DNA of 64,000 bases. It comes from Phallusia mammillata (Eukaryota; Chordata; Ascidiacea; Phlebobranchia; Ascidiidae). Below the pieces are notes generated by a model, which was not told where the DNA came from, searched no databases, and saw only the letters and a program-made list of their open reading frames with translations. The DNA is taken from the NCBI GenBank assembly GCA_003260075.1, contig QLIY01000728.1, positions 1 through 64,000 of the forward strand, written 5' to 3'. A program made the position numbers and the translations under genes. Shown piece after piece: positions 23,688 through 39,105 of this stretch. Numbering within the stretch: the first letter of the stretch is position 1; the number at the start of each line of letters is the position of its first letter.

Positions 23688-25118
23688 AGGGAAAAAGGGC
23701 CACATTAAAGCAAATTGTGGTTACGTATATAACCCTGAACCAACTACACCTCTGCAGAGCACTGCTGTATGTGGGGGGGGGGGTTCCGCAAGCATGGTTG
23801 CTTCAGTCAAAGGCGGTCACAAACGAGAAAAAGTTGGAAACTCTGGCGGCAACCTTGAAGTGTTACCGCCTTGTGTAAATGTTGCTAAAGTTTCTCGCAA
23901 TCGCTTTACCGAAGCTCCATATCTTGCACAAAGGAACGGGTGCACGGGTACGTCTAATTTTGCCCCTAGTGTGCATGTTAAGAGAGGGTTGAGAAAACAT
24001 GTGCTGTGCTTTTGAAGAACCCTGAACCGAAATGGGGTGAATTTTGTCAACAAAGTGTCCACGAGAAAGCCGACGATCTATGGGAAGAGGCAAACAAGAA
24101 TGCCGACGGTTTTCTATCACTGGGTGCAAACTTTGCACCACGAAAACATATTCCACAGTTTGTGGAGCGCGTTAATATACGACCACCGAGTATTGTTCGT
24201 CATAGAACATTTTACCCCGCCGCCGTGACCTAATAGGTTCGTTTGTTATGTTTTTGTGTTTTGTTTCACTTAATTTCACTTTTTTTGTTGTCATTCAAAT
24301 CAGACTTATAGAATCTTTGCGTTGTGTCTTGTTTTTGTTTAACTGTTTTTCCTGTGTTTTGTTGTTAATTTACTGCTAGTTTATTGTGTTTTTTATTTGC
24401 ACAACAATGTTTTCACGATTGTTCACTGACTCCAGTTCCTTGTATTTGATTCTGGGCCTTAATTTAATTAATAATGCGTTCCACAAGCACTTATCACGTC
24501 GTATGTTTATTTATTTTGTGCCCGCATGCAGTTATTGCTTTAATTTGTTTAAGAGCGATTTGGTGTAAAAACTGGTGGCGTAACGTCGTACGTTCTGTGC
24601 TGTCATATGCGTTTTCGTGGTATGTCGTATTGAGTGTGGACACTCTATTTTATGTGGTAGGGGGAGTGTGTTACATAATTATTACGTCACATGTGCTCTG
24701 TGGCGCCCCCAGTGTGCTTTCTGTAAGTAGCGATACTCGACGTGGCAAGGAATCCACGTGGTAGTCGTGGTTGGTGGTGATGACGGGCAGAGGTGTTTTA
24801 CCCGTCGACTTTTATATGCCCGATTTTATACTGTGAATAAACTTTGCAACAACTGTTAACTGCAGGTCTAGACCGAACTGAAAAGGCGCGTTACATTATT
24901 TTGTCTATGATGTAACAAACTGTTTTAAATTGTTGCCCAAAAATAATTTCAAGACAACTTGGCGTAATAATGGTTAATTCTGTTTGTGACGTCGTATTGG
25001 CTGATAATGCTTTGAGATAGCTCCAAAGTTCGGGCTAAATGGAAATGTTTTGAATAGTATTTGTTTGATTTTTAAATTTTCCAAACTGGCGTAATAATTT
25101 TCGAAAGCTTTTCTGATT

Positions 25119-25242
25119 TAGAGGCAAAAATACAACCGAAATAGTAAGAATACAAAAATACAAAATAGAGACAAAAATACAACCGAAATAGTAAGAATAC
25201 AAAAATACAAAATAGAGACAAAAATATAACCGAAATAGTAAG
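25119..25242. repeat. 47-bp minisatellite, about 2.6 copies
   Basis: The unit begins gagacaaaaatacaaccgaa, continues atagtaagaatac and an A-rich tail, and is repeated nearly perfectly inside the hAT-type element. Confidence 0.85.
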
Positions 25243-26061
25243 TCCATGGGTCGCGGGACATCACAATACAACAATTTGGGAAGTATTTGGGTCGCGTCAA
25301 AAAAAGGTTGGGAACCACTGATCTGTATCACTGCAGAGTGCTGAAGATATTTCACTGCTAAACGCGTTTTGCGCGGGTCTCTGATTATTATCTGATGGAC
25401 CTTAAAAAGGCAAGGAATATTTCTGACTGACTCTTAAAACACGAGTTAAATTGTGGACGCAACAATGTAGAAATTGTGATGCGTAACAATGTGTATTACG
25501 ATGTAATAAAGGTAACTTGAACAGTTGTGTATTACTCCATTAATAAAGAAATAAAGCAAATAATGAATGCCAATTTGAATGAAAGTTCGCCATAAATTAC
25601 GTAGGTAATTAGGTTAATAATAAAAGTTATTTCAACAAATACCACGCGGGCTACTCAAAACCTTTCTGTGGGCCACGGGTTGGACACCCCTGCTTTAGAA
25701 TCTAACCTTGTAAAGCTCGTTTAAAAGAACTGAAAGTAACGCATTTGGTATTTAGCATCATTTTACAGGTACGTAAATTGTGCTGCTGCATCTCGTCACA
25801 CAGGCGGTTGGTGGTTTAACGGTTGTTCCCATACACCTTTGAACGGATATTACACACCATCACCTCCCAATCAATACTTTTACTGGGCAACATTAGACAA
25901 CGCTAACTCTCTTGTTTCTTCAAAAATTATGACCCGATGCGTATAAATTTTTGAGTATAAAGTGTGTTTGGCAACAGTGGTGGCGAAAAGCAGTATTTCT
26001 TGTGTTTCTAATTTACATGAAGTACCTGAGTTATTACTTCTCAACTTGCATACCTCTAAAG

Positions 26062-27734
26062 CAGTGGTTCTCAAAGTATGGGTCGCGACCCAAACGTGGG
26101 TCGCGCAGGGTCAAAAAATGGGTCGCGCTATGGTGGGTCAATTCTACCCAAACGAACTATTACTACATTAAGTAAACACAAACGAATTTACCTAATGTAG
26201 TAGTAGTAGTAAAGTCCACTCACTCGACCACGTTGTACAGTGAAATGAACTAATCATTGCAAAATACTGACAATAGCCTTCCAATTGTACTGTTACGCAC
26301 ATGGCGATTGTTACGTCATAGCACGGGGAATAAAAGCTAATGATGCAAAACTGAACGTGGAGATGTAACAGTTAGCTCAATATATAAGCTATTGCTACCA
26401 GGCATAGTATCAAGTTTAAAGAGCTCTTCTGGCAAATGTGATTTTCATTCCGACGTTTCGACGTCCTATACAGGTCGTCTTCATCAGGGTAAATAACACT
26501 GAATGCGACTAGTACAGTGCACGATAAACAAAGGAAAAAAGGAAAAAAGAGTAGAACGCAAGCACGTAACAACGCAACGAAAACACCGCCCGATAACAAA
26601 TGATTGACCCTCTAACCTTTAAGCAGGTGCCTGTAGCACGCTGGAAGCATCACGTCTGTTTTGATGTTCATTGTGTTGACCCGTTGGTGAATATTCCATG
26701 ACGCAAGAAATAGTCTTTTCCTGTAGTCAGGCTCCCGGGCCACAACAGATGCCGCATTGAAATCAATACGGTGGCCTTGTGATACCGCGTGATTGGCCAG
26801 GGCCGACTTCTTTGCAATATACAACGCCACGTTGTTCAAGGGTGTCGAGTGGATCTTTCGGGTGACTCAGTAGCTTGCGGAGAGTATTGGCAGGTTGAAT
26901 GCCAACCGCTACGCCGAAGTCACGCAACAGACGCCGTAGAATATCTGTCAATGTCGGTATGTTTTGTGACACTTCCGTACATACCGAAATTGACGGATAT
27001 TCTACGGCGTCTGTTGCGTGACTTCGGCGTAGCGGTTGGCATTCAACCTGCCAATACTCTCCGCAAGCTACTGAGTCCCCCGAAAGATCCAATCGACTCC
27101 CTTGAACAACGTGGCGTTGTATATTGCAAAGAAGTCGGCCCTGGCCAATCACGCGGTATCACAAGGCCACCGTATTGATTTCAATGCGGCTTCTGTTGTG
27201 GCCCGGGAGCCTGACTACAGGAAAAGACTATTTCTTGCGTCATGGAATATTCACCAACGGGTCAACACAATGAACATCAAAACAGACGTGATGCTTCCTG
27301 CGTGCTACAGGCGCCTGCTTAAAGATTAGAGGGTCAATCATTTGTTATCGGGCGGTGTTTTCGTTGCGTTGTTACGTGCTTGCGTTCTACTCTTTTTTCC
27401 TTTTTTCCTTTGTTTATCGTGCACTGTACTAGTCGCATTCAGTGTTATTTACCCTGATGAAGACGACCTGTATAGGACGTCGAAACGTCGGAATAAAAAT
27501 CACATTTGCCAGAAGATCTCTTTAAACTTGATGTAACAGTTAGCGTCTATCAATGATCATGGTGCTGCAAAGCCATAATGTGTGTTGTGTTATGTAGTAT
27601 TGTCGAATCGAACTCGTGGGCAGACTCCAGTGCGGCCACCACGTGGCCTCGAAATTGTTACATTTTTTTATGTTTGAGGCTTGGGTCATAATACTCAGAT
27701 TTGGGTCGCGGTCAAAAAAGTTTGAGAACCACTG
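26062..27734. mobile_element. hAT-type element interrupted by a Penelope-like palindrome
   Basis: The ends CAGTGGTTCTCAAAGTATGG and GTTTGAGAACCACTG are flanked by the exact 8-bp duplication ctctaaag (26054-26061 and 27735-27742). It sits about 115 bp after the stop codon of fibrinogen-like gene 1. The corresponding 3' flank of gene 2 (about 31160-31190) is an uninterrupted, diverged empty site, which confirms insertion after the genes duplicated. The interior is mostly the Penelope-like insertion at 26377-27529. Confidence 0.88.
26377..27529. mobile_element. head-to-head palindrome of two 5'-truncated Penelope-like elements
   Basis: Two arms of about 560 bp are near-perfect reverse complements around a spacer of about 15 bp near 26972. 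Each arm, read outward, encodes the end of a Penelope-like reverse transcriptase (PYIPKLTDILRRLLRDFGVA, then a KDP motif and RGVVYCK) followed by a piece of the GIY-YIG-type endonuclease region (SALANHAVSQGHRIDF, VVAREPDYRKRLFLASWNI). The whole unit is flanked by a 15-bp duplication, gatgtaacagttagc (26362-26376 and 27530-27544). It therefore integrated as one event into an existing hAT element. Both halves are truncated, so it is inactive. Confidence 0.8.
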
Positions 27735-27742
27735 CTCTAAAG

Positions 27743-28343
27743 AGAGTGTTCAAAAATTTTAATTCAGCCACATTGTATTATTTTTTTACCCTAATCTCAT
27801 GGTATAAAATGTGCCTTTTTTACTAATTTTTGTCAAATCTCTTGAAAATATATGTCAATTTACGATACCCTGTTGCACGATTTTAAACGTGCGTAGGTTT
27901 TGATTTGTGAGTATGCTTAGCATCGTCTGTGCGTACATCACCTATTCAGGAAGTATACGAAACAAAGTTTGGGATCAGGTTTGGCATAAAATGAATTATA
28001 ACTTATTTTGCAACTAATCAAAAAGTTTGTTTGCAAATATCGCAAATAGTAATCCTTTAAAATGTGATGTTTAAAATTTTAAAACATATCGTATGGAACC
28101 GCAAAACAGCGCTGTTTCTATAAGTAAGGTTCACAATCCGCGATCGTACACTTGTGATTTTCGCATTGGAAAAACTAAAGGATGTTACAAAAGCATAGAG
28201 AGGACATCCATTAATATAACTTATAAGCTATTGTTTTGCAGCCAGACGGATGTTTGTATAATTGACGGTAGAGACACAACACGCAGTGCATTATAACTTA
28301 CATAACATTGCACAAAGCACCAGTATAATAATAAAGTAGAGAA
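27743..28343. other. intergenic stretch before fibrinogen-like gene 2
   Basis: This is 3' flank of gene 1 merging into 5' flank of gene 2. About 27880-27990 (ttaaacgtgcgtaggttttg and the following 80 bp) is repeated with divergence at 31325-31415, downstream of gene 2. This marks the duplication unit. No exon is supported. Confidence 0.5.
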
Positions 28344-31053
28344 ATGAACAAGGCGATTTTTGTAGCGATTTATCTGTGCTCTTTATGCAACCAAGCAGGT
28401 GAGCGGCATTAAAACATTTTGCCTATTTTAGCAAAAGCATCTATTTTTTGACAAAAAGAGAATGTTTTTATGATGACATCACAATTTAAGTTCATCACAT
28501 TTTATGGAGTTTCATCAAATGTACATTGACAACTTTTTTATGCCTTGTTATAAACAAAAAGACTTTACAAATAAACCTACTATTCGGGCACGTATTTACA
28601 ACTAGTTGTAAAATTACAGAATGCATTCTCAAGGTTGTATATTTTTTGCACAGAAAACCAGACAACATATTTTCATTACACCAGATCCGAACCGTCAGCA
28701 AAAGCTGGTCAATCCTGCAGTCCAGGAGCCGCTAATAGTAAGATAATTTGAATTGAGGTGCATAAAAAGTCGCTTGTTTCATGCACAGGTTTAAACCATA
28801 TCCACAGTAACAACTCTAAATAGATTATCATCTGTTTGTTCCTATCCGTTTACAGTTTACACTAACACAACAGGTCCCATTCACAAATTTTACCGACCGA
28901 CGCACTGTTTTAGAGCTTGTTTTGTGTCAAATCAAAGAATGGAATGATTTAGCATTAGCATGTTTGTGCTCTTACAGCGGTGAACGACTGTGTGGCAAAT
29001 GCTTGCAAGAATAACGGAACCTGTGTAGATGCCATCAATGGGTTCTACTGTACATGTAAAGCAAACTACACTGGTGCAAGATGTGAAACATGTACGTACA
29101 TTCCGTCACATAGATCTCTACGTGCTAAAGACTAATGTCTTGCTTGAACAGCAGCTGTAAAAAACACTCGGTAATTAATACGTACGCAGAAAAAGCACAT
29201 TGGCAGTTCCTGGGTATCTCGTATTTACCATTGATCAAAGCCTCGAACATCCTGCAGGAGGTGGTAAACCTGGCTGATGGCTACACGTATAGCTGCATAT
29301 ATAGCCCTTTGTTTGCTGCCTTTATTTGCTTCTCCGTTTTTTTTAATAGTAAATCTAAAAAAATTAACGATAATCAACCGTGCCATAATCAACATAACAC
29401 ATTATGCATTTTTGGGCTTATTTCAGACTTTAACCAATGTAAGAACAGTCTTTGTAAGAACAACAGCACTTGCATACCAGGGGATCCAAGTTACACCTGC
29501 AAATGTCCGGCAGGATTTGCTGGAAAATATTGTCAAACGGGTACGTAGAAATGCACGGAAAAACAAACAAAACCTAACTAACTCGCAAAAGCCTTAAATG
29601 GCTTTAAATGGCTTTACATGATTTGGTGGGTTTGAAATCTCGTCAAATGAAAGCGCCATGAAGGTTAACATGGACAATTTTAGTTAGTAAAGTGCTTGTA
29701 GTAGAATATACGCGTATTACAATTTTACCACGATTGCTTAAAATGGTCTTTAACAAACTAGGCCGTTGAATTAAAACTCGTATTGTAAAGTGCATGTTTT
29801 CCCTTAGTTTTCACCAACTGTTGGACTGGAAACTGGACAGGAAATTACCAGTTAAAGTCAGGAACTAACGTTGTTTGCAACAAGGGGTGGCTGGTAAGTT
29901 GGGCGTGGTAAAAAAGAAGTGAACATACAAACTTTACGGTTTCTTTTGACATTTCAAAATTCGGTTTATAGATTCTAATGATACTTTTAGAAGTCTGAGT
30001 GCTCATTTTCAATACTTTTTACACTGAATTAGGGCCCATCGTTGCTTGCAGCGTGATGTGTTTATTGGTTATAACTATTATTCAAAAAAACAAGGAAACG
30101 GACAAATGTTGTGTTTCAGGTATTCCAACGTCGGTATGATGGAAGTGTTGATTTCGAACAATACTGGACAAATTACACACAAGGATTTGGTAGCACAACA
30201 GGGGAATTTTGGTGGGGTGGGTATTGAAAATGTTAAAGTCGTATTTGAATGTTTAAAACTGGTGTTTTTTTGGATTAGGTCTTGAAAACCTTTATCAAGC
30301 GACCAAAGCTTACACTTGTTCCCAATGCAAACTTCAGGTGGAGCTTAAAAGTCTGAACAATATATCTGGTTACGCTGTTTACAGGTGTGTTATACTTACT
30401 GAAGCACAACAAGCATTACGCCTTTATTCTGGTGGCGATAGTTTACCCTACTATATATCATTGCTATGTTGTATTCGAACACGCTTCTGATTTTATCGAA
30501 CTATATTTATACTCTGTGGCAATGATTATATGTTGGTATTGAAATAACATCTTTTTTAATGGTTTTATTTCTTTTAAAATAATAATAAAAAGGTGCTTAT
30601 TTGACAGCAATTTTTCCGTTGGTGCAGCCACTGATAAATATCGTCTCTGCGTTGACGGGTATTCAGGGACTGCTGGTAATGCGATGAATGGATTGGCGTC
30701 ATTTACAGTTATCAACAACCAACGTTTTACTACACGTGACCAAGATCATGACTTAGCATTGTAAGTGAAGAAGATTCAAGAAAGTTTGCGAGTTTTAAGT
30801 AACTTGTTAAAAATACATTTCACCGGGCTGCCATTAAAACCATTTTGTTAAACCTAACCACCGATTTTTTTACAGACACGTAAATTGTGGTGCTGCATCC
30901 CGTCGCACAGGCGGTTGGTGGTTTAACAGTTGTTCCCATACACCTTTGAACGGAAATTACATACCATCACCTCCTAATCGGTACTTTTACTGGGGAACAT
31001 TCGACAACGCCACCCAGCTTGTTTTCTCAAAAATCATGACCCGATGTGCATAA
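28344..31053 (+). CDS. secreted EGF-EGF-fibrinogen-related protein (gene 2, intact)
   Basis: Nine exons with correct phases: 28344-28398, 28654-28737, 28978-29091, 29427-29540, 29808-29893, 30120-30216, 30279-30384, 30608-30760, 30876-31053. They encode 328 residues. Residues 1-18 are a signal peptide ([18 protein letters not shown]). EGF modules follow at about 48-84 ([12 protein letters not shown]...) and 85-122 ([12 protein letters not shown]...), each in its own phase-1 exon. A fibrinogen-related domain spans about 124-328, with [27 protein letters not shown], a calcium-site-like [16 protein letters not shown] and LNG. Fibrinogen-related proteins commonly bind acetylated or other glycans in innate recognition, or act in matrix. 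The specific role here is inferred only. It is a tandem paralog of the gene starting at 18742. Confidence 0.88.
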
Positions 31054-31082
31054 AACTTTGGTTACAAAATGTGTTCAGCCAC

Positions 31083-31088
31083 AATAAA
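31083..31088 (+). terminator. polyadenylation signal of fibrinogen-like gene 2
   Basis: Canonical AATAAA 30 nt after the stop codon at 31051-31053. Such a short 3' untranslated region is plausible in a compact genome. Confidence 0.55.
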
Positions 31089-32962
31089 GTTGCTGTACAA
31101 ATTACAGTGTTTACAAAAATACAGTAGTGTTCTAACATACATGAAGTGCCTGAGCTATTACTTCTCAACTTGTATGACTTTGAATAGCGTGGAAAACATT
31201 TCAATTTACCCACATTATATTCATTTTGAATGTATACCTTAATCTTATAGGTATACATTGCGTATTTTTGCTCAACTCTTCTCAGATCTCTTTAAAGTGT
31301 ATATCTGTTTAAAATACTGTGTTGCACGAATTTAAACGTGCGTATAGGCTTCGATTTGTGACTGTGTTTGCAATCGTCTGTGCGTACATCATTTATACAG
31401 AAAGTATACTGGCTAATATGTTAGATCTTCTGGATACTATGCGCATACTTTATAGCAGTGGTGGTTTCAGTGTATGATTGTAGATTCTGTCGCTTTTTGA
31501 CATTCCTTTTCACAACGCGCTTCCATTTGGTGAGCGACAGGGAATTGCTTTCTTTGGGAGTTACACCTTGTAGGATCCGACACGTCAGCATTTGCTATTT
31601 AGCCAAAGATGCAGCAGTTGTCAGACTTTAAACGACGGTACTTTCCAACTAAAGCTGGAAGCGCAGGACACTAGCTTAACAAAGTTTCCTTTAATAAGTC
31701 AACAAAGCCCTTCATCCGTTCTGCTATGTAGTAAACACTGCAGCCCCAATATTGCCATTTATGTTATGCCTAAATTGCACGCTAAAGAGAAACTTGTTTT
31801 GCAAAAGTGCACTTGGGTGTTGCTGTTATTAAGGGCGAGATTACAAAGTATGCATATTCGTCCGAAATGTTTCATAGATGTTTCTATTTTACCTCTAGTC
31901 AAAATTTAGTTAAATTTAAAATGGTAATTAGGCAAACGTGAGCAAGTGAATCAATGCATGTAAACGTCACAGGAACGCAAGCAGGAATAGCAGTATTTAG
32001 TTGAAGTGTTTTAATTGTTAACCAACCACGACTTGTGTACGCACTGATGTTGGCATGAAGTTGAAATCCAGACGCGTTAAGATTAAGCGCGTCACGATCT
32101 GAAAAATGCCATCTAAACCGTTATGCTCAATCATGTGCGTTGATGCCTGACGTAAGGCTGTTAAATTGTATTTTTTCAGTACCATTTGTTTCTCAGTCCA
32201 GAACGATTGCAAACAAGTATTATTTAGACATAGATGCTGTTGTAGGATATGTACTGTAATAATAATCCTTGTTAGTTCTGTTGGTTGTAAATGTAGGTTA
32301 TCAGATAAGTAAGCTGAAAATGTGACTTTTGATGAAAAATACTGCTTTGCTACTTTATTTGCTAAGCTGCAAATCAGCTTGAAGATGACACGTTTCATTG
32401 TTGTGCTTGTTACGTAGAATTGTTAGGACTTGACACGTCGAATTTCTAATGCTTCGATGCACATAAAAGTGATCCAAAAGCATTAACTGCAACTTTGCAT
32501 ATCTCTAAAAATCCGTGATGTTTGACATTCGTTTCAGAGTTTTATTTTATATTTAAATTATGTCTTGTTTATAGATGTGTTAGAATTATTTTTGATGATT
32601 TCTGCAAACTTGGATTGAATTGTGCAACAGTTGTGAAAATTTGGGTTGCAACATATTGGGAAATATCAGGATTGCAATCCTTGGTGAAAGTTTTTTCATT
32701 CGATAAAACCATGATGTCATTGTCTTCCTTATAAGGGCATAGCGACTCGTATATATACCCAACAAGCTGAGAGCAGAGTGCAGTCGGTGAATGCCGCAAA
32801 ACGAAAACCGAGAGAAAAAAGAAAAAGGCAGTATATGTTTGCTTAAAGCGCCAGCTAACACGACACCAGAAAACCAATACATTAACCGGCTCATGTTGCT
32901 TACAATAACGTGGATTGATGTTAACTTCTAGTTTAGGTAAATGAGAAAATAGAGAGTGCTGT
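31089..32962. other. intergenic stretch before carboxylesterase 1
   Basis: No supported exon. Part of it (about 32040-32400) aligns with about 43275-43640, upstream of carboxylesterase 2 (shared ttatttagacatagatgct and flanks). This shows that the 5' flank belongs to the duplicated unit. A gtatatata box at 32747-32755, about 210 bp before the start codon, is a possible TATA element. Confidence 0.5.
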
Positions 32963-36662
<3,700 letters not shown>

Positions 36663-39091
36663 AACACGTTCACTTTTCACACACCTCGTTCTGTACACAT
36701 ATTATTCAAAGTTGCTTATTTATCTCTTTTTGAAAACAAAGCAGACGATTTTAATCCTGCTTTTGCACATAAACTTTATACAATGCCCTAGCGTAGCCAA
36801 GAGGCCATTGCTCCAAACAATTTTGAAATGAACATTTTTTATTCTATAGCTTTCCATTTGTATTAAGTTACATCATTCTCCCGGACCAACAAAATTTGTT
36901 TTTAAGTCTTTCTAAAATTTTGTTGTGGCTATGGTTAAAGTTAAACAACCAAGACAGTACAGTAAAAAATATTTGTAAGAGCGTTAGGCTACATTTACAA
37001 TTTTCTTGCTTTTTCTAAAAGTCTTTTATAATTGGGCACAGTGATATGAGCAGCATTTAATCGTTTTGTGTTTTTTGTCAATAAGTACATACATACATAT
37101 TTGGAACGGAATTGAAACATAATCATTTAACCGCCATTCATAAGCAGTTAACGAATACAGTGTACTTTTATTATTTGTCCGTATTCAATGCGAATCAATA
37201 ATAAATGCTGTGCGAAGGGTTATTACACTGTAAATTGAAATGGTGGAAAACAAAGGGTGGGGAAAATATAAGGTGGTATGATCCACCTTTTGGGGTGGTA
37301 CAGCTTAAAAGGTGTAATTTCACACCATTTTAAGACCAAATTTCCACCCGTCCTATAGTATTGGTGTAAATACCAACCCTCAGTTCTCACAAGGGTGGGT
37401 ATATGCGCAAAGGTATTTTAAAAGACGCGGTAACACATTGCTAATCGTTTGAAACAATTTGGGTACTGCAATAACTTGCAATTAGGCGGTCAATACGCGA
37501 TTTAGACCATTTGGTGCTAGGATTTCTCTTCCGTTTTCATTGCGGTCAAGGTTTGGAAATATGTTCAAGCCGTGGAAATACGACATTGGAGGTTTGGAAT
37601 TGTATTTACTCTAGTATAAATGATTACTATACTGACAAATAAACCAGGTAGTATATTTGTATTTAAACAACGCATCTTTTTACAACAAACCTTCCTATAA
37701 CTGCAGTCTATGTAACGTAAATTGAAAAGTTTTTCAGAAGTTTAAGGCAGATGTTAGTATCCTACATGTTACTTTTACGTTCTAAGAGCGAAATCCGTAG
37801 CAGCAATGTATGGCAGTCGCGAGTTTGAACTGTAACCAAACGAGCCAGTGGCATTTTTTGAAAAAAAACATGCACATTTATCACGCTGGATCTCATCAAC
37901 GCGACGTATGCATGATATACAGTATACATCATAATATTAGGGGAGTAGGTAGAAATACGAGTATAATTAAAATGAACAAATCACCGGTGAAAAAGTTTTC
38001 ATTGTTAGTGAAGCTTTAGCAACACAGCAAGATATAGATTGTCGCATAACAATCCCAATTGTTACATCAGACAGAATTCTGGGATCGCCCAAGCTGAGTT
38101 GCAGGGGCATGTTTGTTTTATTATGACGTTTGCGGTAAGCCACACCCAGAGTTCAGCTTGCGCAGACGCCACGTTTTGTGCCGATTTGGAGGATTTGGAG
38201 TTTGGATGCGGATCGGAAACAGTTTTAAGGTTTGTTGGTTATACTTTTTGTTTACCTTGCAAACTGACCAGTAACTGGATGCATATTAAAGTTTTTAAAA
38301 TGTATGGAGTTGCGTAGTAGACCTGTGTATCTCTAACCTATTTTATTGCGTGACCAAGTCAACGTTTTTTTAGAAAAAAATGGCCCACTTTCTCATCAGT
38401 ATGGCTAGCAGGTCTTGATAATTGGTACATCAGCACTTTACAAACTACTATATGGCCCACAAGCTAATTAGTTCAGAAACACTGGTGCAGACAATACTGC
38501 TTGTCCATTAGTTTTTGGTTTATTTTATATGCATTTGGTAATTGTTGGTTTTGTGGATTGGTTGTGTTAAGTATAAAAATACCTTTTAAAATTATATGTA
38601 TCAGCAATATAGATTCAACTTGTAGGTTCATTAAAAGTGAGTTGTGTATGTTGTTTTTCTTGCAACTGATAAAGTATGTACATTTGAAGACAAATCTCAG
38701 ATCAAAATAAAAAAACAATGTAAGCTGGAATTTTATGTCCACATGAAACTGAAACGTGTGTTTGCCAATGCATTTCTAAAAAAAACTCCTTTAATATTCA
38801 AGAAATGAACATCATCATGTGACTGTGCCGCCATTGTGTTGCACAATAAACTTTTGCTCCAGAAAGTATTCTTCACCAAACCAAAGGGTGTCAAATATAT
38901 TTTACATTTCGGTTTAAATGGTGGTGTTATAGTGGTTTCGTAAAATATGACATGTTGAATTTCCAAACGTTTCAGTGAGTGCTTATGTAATGTGCAAGAG
39001 CATTCTCTGAAATGTTTAGATAATAATTTAGGTTGCTTTTTATCTCCTGTATCATCCTTGTTACCGTCATTAAGGTTATTTTTGTTCGCAG
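36663..39091. other. intergenic stretch between carboxylesterase 1 and the SAMD3-like gene
   Basis: It holds the 3' flank of carboxylesterase 1, with AATAAA at 37200-37205; the same signal in the same context follows carboxylesterase 2. At 37222-37400 there is a GGTGG-rich block beginning cactgtaaattg. It shares ends with a block at about 41045-41235 that closes with atttacagtg, so it may be a small transposon family. No exon is supported. Confidence 0.45.
37200..37205 (+). terminator. polyadenylation signal of carboxylesterase 1
   Basis: AATAAA in the context caataataaat, about 540 nt after the stop. The same context occurs at 47606 after carboxylesterase 2. Conservation between paralogs supports use. 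Confidence 0.5.
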
Positions 39092-39105
39092 ATTAAAAAG
39101 TAAAT

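Larger units (their letters stand above)
23185..23878 (+). pseudogene. gag-like zinc-knuckle fragment of the LTR retroelement
   Basis: The open frame includes a CCHC knuckle (C-x2-C-x4-H-x4-C) near 23583-23624, a nucleic-acid-binding signature of Gag. Just upstream, a block of about 230 bp (from 23039) is repeated from about 23273 after an 11-G run. Downstream, a block of about 60 bp is repeated after a run of about 28 G. The broken frames and G runs make the intact Gag unreadable here. Confidence 0.55.
22441..24895 (+). mobile_element. LTR retroelement with gag-like frame only (pol missing)
   Basis: Two 183-bp direct repeats (22441-22623 and 24713-24895) start TGTGCTTTCTG and end GCGTTACA. 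Each contains a tttatatg box and an AATAAA signal, as LTRs do. A possible primer-binding site (TTGGCGAGCACGCC) follows the left repeat. The interior holds gag-like coding fragments: a capsid-like stretch (about 22715-23060) and a CCHC zinc knuckle, CLHCGKKGHNRANC, near 23583-23624. No protease, reverse transcriptase or integrase is visible. The interior carries internal duplications joined by poly-G tracts, so its true structure is uncertain. I see no clear target duplication. It is non-autonomous as assembled. Confidence 0.8.
21937..25320. mobile_element. hAT-type element carrying a nested LTR retroelement, in intron 8 of fibrinogen-like gene 1
   Basis: The left end CAGTGGTTCCCAACCTATGG pairs with the right end GGTTGGGAACCACTG. 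The 8-bp flanks atctatat and atctgtat differ at one position, as expected for an old target duplication. The ends continue with gggtcgcg-rich subterminal motifs shared with the element at 26062. About 2.45 kb of the 3.38 kb is an LTR retroelement (22441-24895). A single ambiguous base (n) lies at 22069. A 47-bp tandem repeat sits near the right end. No transposase is visible. Confidence 0.8.
18742..25946 (+). pseudogene. EGF-EGF-fibrinogen-like gene 1 with a stop codon in the signal peptide
   Basis: Nine exons match the intact paralog at 28344 in length and phase: 18742-18796, 19055-19138, 19613-19726, 20101-20214, 20453-20538, 20756-20852, 20951-21056, 21292-21444, 25769-25946. The product would be a secreted protein: signal peptide, a short linker, two EGF modules, then a fibrinogen-related domain ([12 protein letters not shown]; a calcium-loop-like TRDQDND; TGGWWFNGC; LNG). 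Codon 17 is TAA (18790-18792) where the paralog has CAA, so translation from the usual ATG would stop inside the signal peptide. The Gly of the usual GLENLYQ is Asp here. Intron 8 is swollen to 4.3 kb by nested transposons. All other exons are open, so the loss is recent, or another start is used, or the base is polymorphic or misread. Confidence 0.75.

Noticed and set aside
25640-25695. Right end of another hAT-type element (ggttggacacccctg)
   Set aside because: The motif is suggestive, but no left end or duplicated flank could be found nearby.
26763-27178. Two nearly identical proteins of 129 codons on opposite strands
   Set aside because: They are the two arms of one Penelope-like palindrome read in an incorrect frame, not separate genes.
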